Made by a program: the position numbers and the translations under genes. From Rhodoferax sp. (lineage in GTDB: Bacteria; Pseudomonadota; Gammaproteobacteria; Burkholderiales; Burkholderiaceae_C): a DNA stretch of 5,626 bases. The stretch lies in the NCBI GenBank assembly GCA_026785765.1, contig JAJAZK010000068.1, positions 1 through 5,626 on the forward strand. The letters run 5' to 3'. Below the pieces are notes generated by a model. It had not been told where the DNA came from and ran no database searches. It saw nothing but the letters and a program-made list of their open reading frames with translations. This document shows positions 1 through 4,741 of the stretch, piece by piece; position 1 is the first letter of the stretch, and the number at the start of each line of letters is the position of its first letter.

Positions 1-234
1 CGCCAAAGTCTGCGACGACCAGTTGCCCGAAAAACCTCCAGTGTTACCGCCATTTGGATTCGTGATCCTGTAGCCGGCGATGGTGCTAATTGCCGGGTCT
101 CCAACATCACCTGACCTCGTTGAAGAGTTAATGCCTGTGAACTGCCAGGTTGACGCAGCAAAGGCGCCGGACGCCATGGTCAGCCCAACTAGCAGGGCGC
201 TGGAGGCAATACGAATAGAGAAACGGCTTTTCAT
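1..234 (-). CDS. Secreted protein, N-terminal part (putative PEP-CTERM protein)
   Basis: An open frame of 78 codons begins at an ATG at 234 and runs off the left edge without a stop, so only the N-terminus is visible. It opens with a classic Sec signal peptide: MKSRF-SIR positive start, hydrophobic core SSALLVGLTM, and a likely signal peptidase cut after ASGAFA (residues 21-26). The mature part starts ASTWQFTG and is rich in Gly, Ser, Thr and Asn, as in extracellular surface proteins. A weak Shine-Dalgarno (AAAGGG, 241-246) lies 6 nt before the ATG. The C-terminus, where a PEP-CTERM sorting signal would be, is outside the window. That class is inferred from the signal peptide, the composition and the sigma-54 promoter arrangement upstream. 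No enzymatic function can be assigned. The secreted nature is well supported; the PEP-CTERM label is tentative. Confidence 0.75.
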   Translation of the reverse strand, partial: MKSRFSIRIASSALLVGLTMASGAFAASTWQFTGINSSTRSGDVGDPAISTIAGYRITNPNGGNTGGFSGNWSSQTLA

Positions 235-292
235 GGTTGGCCCTTTACGGATAATTTAACAACGCCGAAAAACGACGATTACGAACTGGAAA

Positions 293-307
293 GCAACTAA
301 AGTGCCA
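293..307 (-). promoter_or_regulatory. Sigma-54 (RpoN) -24/-12 promoter
   Basis: On the minus strand this reads TGGCACTTTAGTTGC, an exact match to the RpoN consensus TGGCAC-N5-TTGC with the invariant GG and GC correctly spaced. It points at the secreted-protein gene starting at 234. Transcription would begin about 12 nt past the -12 GC, near 281, giving a leader of about 47 nt. RpoN promoters require an ATP-dependent enhancer-binding activator. In PEP-CTERM/exosortase bacteria, PrsK/PrsR with RpoN is known to drive PEP-CTERM genes. Confidence 0.85.
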
Positions 308-368
308 GTAACGAAAATTTGTTCTGCGTCAATAGCTTACCGCGCTTTTTTTGCTCTGCATCAAGGAG

Positions 369-416
369 ACTGTAAGGATAACCGACACACGGCGAGGCAC
401 TGTAAATATTACCGAC
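369..416 (-). promoter_or_regulatory. Tandem upstream activator sites (two copies, 30-bp phased)
   Basis: Two copies of ACTGTAA-N5-ACCGAC lie at 369-386 and 399-416 (plus-strand reading). All 13 fixed positions are identical; only the 5-bp spacers differ (GGATA and ATATT). The copies start exactly 30 bp apart, about three helical turns, so they face the same side of the DNA. Their centres lie about 96 and 126 bp upstream of the transcription start predicted from the sigma-54 promoter, a usual place for a bacterial enhancer-binding protein. PrsR is the natural candidate if the gene is a PEP-CTERM gene, but that identity is inferred. Confidence 0.6.
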
Positions 417-587
417 GCCGCGTCCAAGAAAAATCTGAGCTTCTTTTCCGCAAATTTGGCAAGCCAACGTTTCGCGAACTTACGATGACTCGGCTGGCAC
501 CCAGCAAGTGTTGCGTGCTGCCAACGAAGGGGCGGCGGCCAGCAGGCAGGGTGCAAAACAGGCGCCAACCAATGCTCGGGAGGGGCC
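417..587. other. Intergenic stretch with no recognisable feature
   Basis: Between the tandem activator sites and the end of the argP remnant nothing is recognised. Open frames here have no ribosome binding site and no family-like protein composition. The part nearest the remnant (about 540-587) may be further decayed argP downstream sequence, because short matches to the sequence past residue 303 of the intact gene can be seen, but these are too weak to call. Confidence 0.4.
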
Positions 588-897
588 TCAGCTTGCCAGC
601 ACCTGCGAAGCTGTAGTCGCCAGCGCACGCGTCAAGTCGTTCAGCAGCATCGAATCCAGATTCCAGCAATGCCAGAACAACTCGACCGGCAAGGTCCGGT
701 CGGGCGCCAGGTTCTGCAATTGGACACCCGCCAACAGATTCCTCACATGCAGCTCCGGCACCACACTTGCGCCCCAGTCGGCCAGAACGGCGCGCACCTG
801 GCCTTCGGAACTCGGCACAAACCTCTGGTTCAACGCCACCCGTTTGACCCAGCACGCGGCGCACCAAACGCGCCTGTAAGTCGTCCTCGCGCTTCCA
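588..897 (-). pseudogene. argP remnant: frameshifted copy of the LysR regulator 3' portion
   Basis: This stretch encodes a second, broken copy of the C-terminal third of the LysR regulator at 2200-3165, matching its residues from about 201 to 303. Upstream of the break the frame reads KREDDLQARLVRRVLG, against NRKDDLQARFVRRVLG in the intact gene. Near 845 the remnant has 2 nt fewer (GTTT-GA-CCC against GTTT-TAGC-CCC, plus strand). The rest continues in another frame: RVALNQRFVPSSEGQV, the SVVPELHVRNLLA core, and LFWHCWNLDS, ending in LAS and a TGA at 588. No N-terminal half, DNA-binding domain, start codon or promoter is present, so no functional regulator can be made. The remnant lies beyond the ATPase gene, in the same orientation as the intact copy. 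Confidence 0.9.
617..894. repeat. Direct repeat, left copy (argP 3' segment)
   Basis: This segment aligns with 2286-2565 in the same orientation. A hand count gives about 28 substitutions over some 274 aligned positions (about 90% identity) plus one 2-nt indel near 845. The longest exact block is 53 bp, 725-777 matching 2394-2446. Similarity fades at both ends. The two copies bracket the ATPase gene. Confidence 0.9.
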
Positions 898-958
898 CAG
901 CAGCAGGCCAGTGCGCAGACGCTTGACCAGCAGTTCAACCGCCAATTCCTCATTTGTA

Positions 959-996
959 CATTGTAAAAACATCATCATGATGTCATGATTACAATG
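959..996. promoter_or_regulatory. Composite palindrome over the ATPase start (putative operator)
   Basis: A nested dyad is centred at 977.5. The outer arms CATTGTAA (959-966) and TTACAATG (989-996) are perfect complements, and the centre is the perfect 10-bp palindrome CATCATGATG (973-982) with the same axis. It sits in a locally AT-rich stretch and covers the ATG at 985, so a bound protein would block initiation of transcription or translation. The only -35/-10-like pair I see (TTGTAA at 961-966 and CATGAT at 984-989, 17 bp apart) is weak and lies inside the dyad. The binding protein is unknown. Confidence 0.5.
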
Positions 997-2190
997 ATGT
1001 TTGACCGGCTCAAGTTCAAAAAGATACAACAAGCACTCCGCCGTTCGTCAGCAGTGGTGCTTCTAGGCCCGCGCCAGATCGGCAAGACCACGTTGGCGCT
1101 GAGGCTGGCCGAACCGGATGGTGTTTACCTGGACCTGGAGTCGCCGGAAGACCGGAACAAACTCAGTAATGTTGAGCAGTACCTGCGCACGCGCCAGCAC
1201 CAGCTGGTGGTGCTGGACGAAGTTCAACGTCTGCCCACACTGTTTGAACCCCTGCGCGGGCTGATTGACCAGGCACGGCGTGCAGCTGCCAGCGACAAAC
1301 AGGTTCGCACCACGGGCCTCTACCTGCTGCTGGGGTCGGCGTCGCTGGACCTGATCCAGAACAGCAGCGAAACACTGGCCGGGCGAATCGCGTATGTCGA
1401 GCTCAGTGGCTTACACCGCCTGGAAGTGCCCCCGGCATTGTGGGATACGCTTTGGTTGCGTGGTGGGTTCCCCCAGTCACTCATTGCCGCCAGTGATGCC
1501 GACAGCGTGTTGTGGCGGCGCGACTTTGCCCGCACCTATCTGGAACGCGACGTGGCGCAGTTCGCACCGCGTATTTCCAGCGAGTTGTTGCGTCGCCTTT
1601 GGACCATGCTGGCGCACCTGCAAGGGAGTATGGTCAACATCGCACAGTTGACACGCAACCTCGACATCGACACCCGTACAGCCAATGCCTACGTGGATCT
1701 GCTGACCGACCTGCTGCTGGTCCGCAAGCTGCAACCGTGGCACAACAACCAGGGCAAACGGCTGGTGAAGTCGCACAAGGTCTATATCCGTGACAGCGGC
1801 TTGCTGCATGGCCTGTTGGGCATAACCGACATCGACAGCCTGCTGTCACATCCAGTGGTTGGCGCTAGCTGGGAAGGCCATGTGATCGAGAGCCTGCTGG
1901 CGGTGGCCCCGCCCGAGGTCACCGCAAGCTTTTACCGCACCAGCGCCGGGGCGGAGATCGACCTGCTCCTGACCTGGCCCAACGGCGCGCAGTGGGCCAT
2001 CGAAGTGAAACGCAGCACGACACCGAAAGCAGAGCGCGGGTTTCACCACGCGTGTGGCGACATCCGCCCGGCGAAGAAATGGCTGGTTTACCCGGGTATC
2101 GACGCGTACCCCTTGCACGACGGCATCGAGGTCCTGCCCTTGCATGTGGCCATGGGCGCACTCATTGCCGGGCAAGCCAACGGCGGATAA
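985..2190 (+). CDS. AAA_14 / DUF4143 family ATP-binding protein
   Basis: This is a complete 401-residue protein of the widespread, poorly understood ATPase family with an N-terminal AAA_14 domain and a C-terminal DUF4143 domain. Visible motifs are Walker A GPRQIGKTT (28-36), Walker B LVVLDEVQ (74-81), a sensor-like LLLGSAS (114-120), SETLAGRIAYVEL (128-140), RGGFP (159-163) and TYLERDV (184-190). A winged-helix-like segment follows (about 200-250), then a PD-(D/E)XK-like fold with AEIDLLL (D326) and AIEVKRS (E340, K342). The key residues are all present, so the gene looks functional. The cellular role of the family is not established, and nuclease activity is not shown. Starts at 994 and 997 are also possible; none has a clear ribosome binding site, so translation could be leaderless. 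The stop lies 9 bp from the stop of the convergent argP, and argP repeats flank the gene, suggesting it was acquired. Confidence 0.92.
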   Translation: MITMMFDRLKFKKIQQALRRSSAVVLLGPRQIGKTTLALRLAEPDGVYLDLESPEDRNKLSNVEQYLRTRQHQLVVLDEVQRLPTLFEPLRGLIDQARRAAASDKQVRTTGLYLLLGSASLDLIQNSSETLAGRIAYVELSGLHRLEVPPALWDTLWLRGGFPQSLIAASDADSVLWRRDFARTYLERDVAQFAPRISSELLRRLWTMLAHLQGSMVNIAQLTRNLDIDTRTANAYVDLLTDLLLVRKLQPWHNNQGKRLVKSHKVYIRDSGLLHGLLGITDIDSLLSHPVVGASWEGHVIESLLAVAPPEVTASFYRTSAGAEIDLLLTWPNGAQWAIEVKRSTTPKAERGFHHACGDIRPAKKWLVYPGIDAYPLHDGIEVLPLHVAMGALIAGQANGG

Positions 2191-2199
2191 GTACAAGAA

Positions 2200-3165
2200 T
2201 CAGTCTGCCAGTGATCGTCGCGCCGCGATTGCGCCAGAAGGCGCAGGTTCGGGCTGGCCGCTCACCAGGGCGGCCGCAGCAGCATCAACCAAGGCGCGCG
2301 TCAAGCCGTCCAGCAACACCGAATCCAGGTTCCAGCAATGCCAGAACAACTCGACCGGTAGCGTCCGCTCGGGCGCCAGGTTCTGCAATTGGCCACCCGC
2401 CAACAGATTCCTCACATGCAGCTCCGGCACCACACTTGCGCCCCAGCCGGCCAACACGGCGCGCACCTGACCCTCGGAACTCGGCACAAAGCGCTGGTTC
2501 AACGCCACCCGTTTTAGCCCCAGCACGCGACGCACGAAACGTGCCTGCAGGTCGTCCTTGCGGTTGAAGGCGATGAACGGAACCGCGCGGAAGTTGTGTT
2601 GCGTGAGGCCCTGCGGGCAATGCTGCCGGGCAAAAGACGGGTTGGCCACGGCCACGTAATGCATCGCGCCCAGCGGCAACACCTTGCAGCCGCGCAAGGG
2701 TTGCTTGAGCGCCGTCACACAACCCAGCACCTGGCCCTCGCGCAGCCACTCGTGGGTGAAGTCCTGGTCATCGGTGATGATCTCCAGCGGCAAACCGCCA
2801 ACGACAAGGTCGGTCAGTGCTGGCAGCGCCCAGGTGGCGATGCTGTCGGCATTCACGGCGATCGCCATGCGTTCGTGCTCATGCACCGACGATTGGCCCG
2901 GCGCCAGGTCCAGCAGGTCGTGCTCCAGGTCAGCGCGTAGCAGGCGCAGCTGCATGGCGTGTTTGAGCAGCAGGCGGCCCGCGGTGGTGGCGCGCAGCGG
3001 GCGGCTGCGCACGATCAGCACGGTGCCCACCTGTGCTTCCAGCGTGCGCAAACGCTGCGATACCGCCGACTGCGTGACCGACAGGCGCACAGCGGCGCGT
3101 TCGAAGCCGCCCTCCTCCACGATTGCGGCCAGACATTCCAGGGCATGCGGATCAAAACTGCTCAC
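2200..3165 (-). CDS. argP: LysR-family transcriptional regulator, ArgP/LysG (IciA) type
   Basis: This is a full-length 321-residue LysR-type regulator. The N-terminal winged helix-turn-helix spans about residues 8-65, with GFERAAVRLSVTQSAVSQRL at 20-39, nearly matching E. coli ArgP. The effector-domain signature AVNADSIATW (103-112) is also characteristic of ArgP, which senses lysine and arginine and in E. coli controls argO among others. The start is a GTG at 3165, supported by AGGA (3176-3179) 10 nt upstream; the nearby ATG at 3167 is out of frame and meets a stop at once. The protein is about 24 residues longer than E. coli ArgP, from memory of 297, because of a tail rich in Pro and Ala after VSG (about residue 303). 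The gene is divergent from ald and so may regulate it; the usual exporter partner (argO/lysE) is not in the window. The effector is not shown here. Confidence 0.9.
   Translation of the reverse strand: MSSFDPHALECLAAIVEEGGFERAAVRLSVTQSAVSQRLRTLEAQVGTVLIVRSRPLRATTAGRLLLKHAMQLRLLRADLEHDLLDLAPGQSSVHEHERMAIAVNADSIATWALPALTDLVVGGLPLEIITDDQDFTHEWLREGQVLGCVTALKQPLRGCKVLPLGAMHYVAVANPSFARQHCPQGLTQHNFRAVPFIAFNRKDDLQARFVRRVLGLKRVALNQRFVPSSEGQVRAVLAGWGASVVPELHVRNLLAGGQLQNLAPERTLPVELFWHCWNLDSVLLDGLTRALVDAAAAALVSGQPEPAPSGAIAARRSLAD
2286..2565. repeat. Direct repeat, right copy (inside intact argP)
   Basis: This is the partner of the repeat at 617-894 and lies within the 3' part of the intact argP gene. The offset between copies is 1669 bp on the ATPase-distal side of the indel and 1671 bp on the other side. 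Homologous recombination between the copies would delete the ATPase gene and rejoin argP to the remnant's end. Confidence 0.9.
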
Positions 3166-3278
3166 ATGGGCATTTTCCTGTATTCAATGAACTAATGAAG
3201 TCGCTGATTATTTAATGCAACTGTTCAAAGTGGGCGGATTTCAGCACACTGCGGGGCACAGACAACCGGAGTACCCCC
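3166..3278. promoter_or_regulatory. Shared divergent promoter region of argP and ald
   Basis: These 113 bp separate the starts of two divergent genes and must hold both promoters. The stretch 3181-3225 is AT-rich compared with its surroundings. It contains TTCA-A-TGAA (3183-3191), an interrupted palindrome, and TTATTTAATGCAA (3208-3220), which fits the loose T-N11-A pattern of LysR sites. For argP, TTGCAT (3215-3220, minus strand) could be a -35 element, but no good -10 follows at the right spacing. The individual sites are weak; the regulatory role of the region is inferred from gene layout. Confidence 0.45.
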
Positions 3279-4394
3279 ATGCGCATCGGACTACCCGCAG
3301 AAATCAAGAACCACGAATACCGCGTCGGCCTGACACCCGCCAGTGTGCGCGAGTTGTGCCTGCACGGCCACAGCGTGCTGGTGCAGTCGGGTGCCGGCGC
3401 CGGCATTGGCCTCACGGATGCGCAATACCTGGCGGTCGGCGCCACGCTGGCTACGGACGCGGCCCAGGTGTTTGACCAAACCGAGATGGTGGTCAAGGTA
3501 AAGGAGCCACAGCCGCACGAATGCGCCCTATTGCGCCCGGGCCAGATCTTGTATACCTACCTGCACCTGGCCCCCGACCCGGCACAGACGGCAGCACTGG
3601 TGAAATCCGGCGCGGTATGTATCGCTTATGAAACGATCACCGGGCCCGGCGGCGGTTTGCCGCTGCTCGCGCCCATGAGTGAAGTGGCCGGGCGGATGGC
3701 GGTGCAAGCCGGCGCCGCGCATCTGGAGAAATCCAAAGGCGGCATGGGCGTGTTGCTCGGCGGTGTGCCGGGGGTACCAGCCAGCCATGTGGTCATTATC
3801 GGCGCGGGTGTGGTCGGCAGCCACGCGCTGCAGGTGGCCGTGGGGATGGGGGCCCGCGTGACGGTACTCGACAAGAACGTGGACCGGCTGCGCCAGCTCG
3901 ACCTGGTGTTCGGCAACCGCATCAGCACCGTGTATTCCAGCGCGCACAGCCTGGAGGAAGCGGTACTGGACGCCGAGCTGGTGATCGGCGGTGTGCTGGT
4001 TCCCGGTGCGGCAGCGCCCAAACTGGTGACGCGCGCGATGGTGGCGCGCATGAAAAAGGGCGCGGTTGTCGTGGACGTGGCGATCGACCAGGGCGGATGT
4101 TTCGAGACCTCGCACGCCACCACCCACGCCGACCCGACCTACGTGGTGGACGGTGTGGTGCATTACTGCGTGGCCAACATGCCCGGCGCAGTGGCGCGCA
4201 CCTCGACCTTCGCGCTGAACAATGCCACCATCGCCCATGCGTTGGCGCTGGCCGACAAGGGCTGGAAGCAGGCGCTGCGCGACAACATTCACCTCCGCCA
4301 CGGCCTGAACGTCGCCAACGGCCACGTGACCTACGAAGCGGTGGCGCAGGACCTGGGTTACGCTTATGTGAGCGCCGACACGCTGCTGGGTTGA
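3279..4394 (+). CDS. ald: Alanine dehydrogenase
   Basis: This is a complete 371-residue NAD-dependent alanine dehydrogenase (L-alanine + NAD+ + H2O to pyruvate + NH4+ + NADH), a cytosolic enzyme linking alanine use to central metabolism. The length is normal for the family. The N-terminal signature is present (MRIGLPAEIKNHEYRVGLTP). Substrate and catalytic residues fall at the usual family positions: R15, K75 (VKVKEP), H96 (YLHLA) and D270 (VAIDQGG). S134 (APMSEVAG) is also conserved. The Rossmann glycine motif is GAGVVG (175-180), with D198 at the end of the second strand (VTVLDKN), as expected for NAD. The start is supported by CGGAG (3267-3271), 7 nt before the ATG. The gene is divergent from argP, suggesting control by that regulator. 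It is convergent with the downstream oxygenase gene. Confidence 0.96.
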   Translation: MRIGLPAEIKNHEYRVGLTPASVRELCLHGHSVLVQSGAGAGIGLTDAQYLAVGATLATDAAQVFDQTEMVVKVKEPQPHECALLRPGQILYTYLHLAPDPAQTAALVKSGAVCIAYETITGPGGGLPLLAPMSEVAGRMAVQAGAAHLEKSKGGMGVLLGGVPGVPASHVVIIGAGVVGSHALQVAVGMGARVTVLDKNVDRLRQLDLVFGNRISTVYSSAHSLEEAVLDAELVIGGVLVPGAAAPKLVTRAMVARMKKGAVVVDVAIDQGGCFETSHATTHADPTYVVDGVVHYCVANMPGAVARTSTFALNNATIAHALALADKGWKQALRDNIHLRHGLNVANGHVTYEAVAQDLGYAYVSADTLLG

Positions 4395-4445
4395 TTCGGG
4401 CCGTTTTGCGGTCGAAGATTCCGATTCGTGGCATTGTGCAAGTGT

Positions 4446-4550
4446 GATCGGGACGCTGCGGCACTCTGCTCCGCGGCTGTCCCCCGTGCCTGCCTGGGGC
4501 CGACGACTCCTCCTTTATGCCGCTGCGCAGAGCGCCGCACCGTCCCGATC
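4446..4550. mobile_element. MITE-like 105-bp hairpin element with flanking direct repeats
   Basis: The ends are perfect 10-bp inverted repeats, GATCGGGACG (4446-4455) and CGTCCCGATC (4541-4550). Pairing continues inward so that 4446-4477 matches 4519-4550 at 28 of 32 positions, leaving a loop of about 41 nt. Immediately outside, TGCAAGTGT occurs at 4437-4445 and again at 4551-4559; the exact match is 10 bp if the shared G is counted. Terminal inverted repeats bounded by a 9-bp direct repeat are what a small non-autonomous transposable element leaves behind. There is no room for a transposase and I do not recognise the family. It could instead be a structured RNA or terminator hairpin, but no T-tract follows on either strand. 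Confidence 0.6.
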
Positions 4551-4592
4551 TGCAAGTGTGGAGGGCGCGCGGCGGTCAAACCATGCACCGTA

Positions 4593-4692
4593 CCAACGAG
4601 GCTGGGTGGGCGCCTTGGCGAGGCAAAGAAGGAGGAACGGGCGCAGAACGTTTCGGGTGACACGAGCGGAGGCGCCCGCCCAGCTTCGTTGG
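4593..4692. repeat. 100-bp inverted repeat with a 23-bp stem
   Basis: Positions 4593-4615 pair with 4670-4692 over 23 consecutive positions. Twenty-one are Watson-Crick pairs and two are G-T pairs (4607/4678 and 4600/4685), which pair as G-U only in plus-strand RNA. The loop of 54 nt is partly purine-rich (4626-4640). It lies between the convergent ald and oxygenase genes, where it could stop or stabilise transcripts, but no U-tract follows. No target-site duplication is visible, unlike at the neighbouring hairpin. Confidence 0.6.
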
Positions 4693-4741
4693 CTGGCCAA
4701 TGCCGTCACCCCAGCTCTTGTCTTTCGAGCGCGGATTGGTA

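Noticed and set aside
345..352. T-run at 345-352 as a terminator
   Set aside because: No GC-rich hairpin precedes it on the plus strand and no gene ends there.
495..514. Second sigma-54-like site (TGGCAC at 495-500, TTGC at 511-514)
   Set aside because: The spacer is 10 nt instead of 5, so the -24 and -12 elements cannot be contacted together.
409..1032. 207-codon open frame on the minus strand
   Set aside because: It contains only a short stretch of argP-like sequence (about 845-897) before leaving the homologous frame, and it is explained by the frameshifted remnant. It has no ribosome binding site and spans the ATPase promoter and start.
3528..4325. 265-codon open frame antisense to ald
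   Set aside because: His/Gly/Arg-rich shadow of a strongly supported enzyme gene, with no family-like motifs.
4395..4741. Rho-independent terminators for ald and the oxygenase gene
   Set aside because: The hairpins are strong, but no T-tract follows them on either strand and their stems and loops are far larger than usual terminators.
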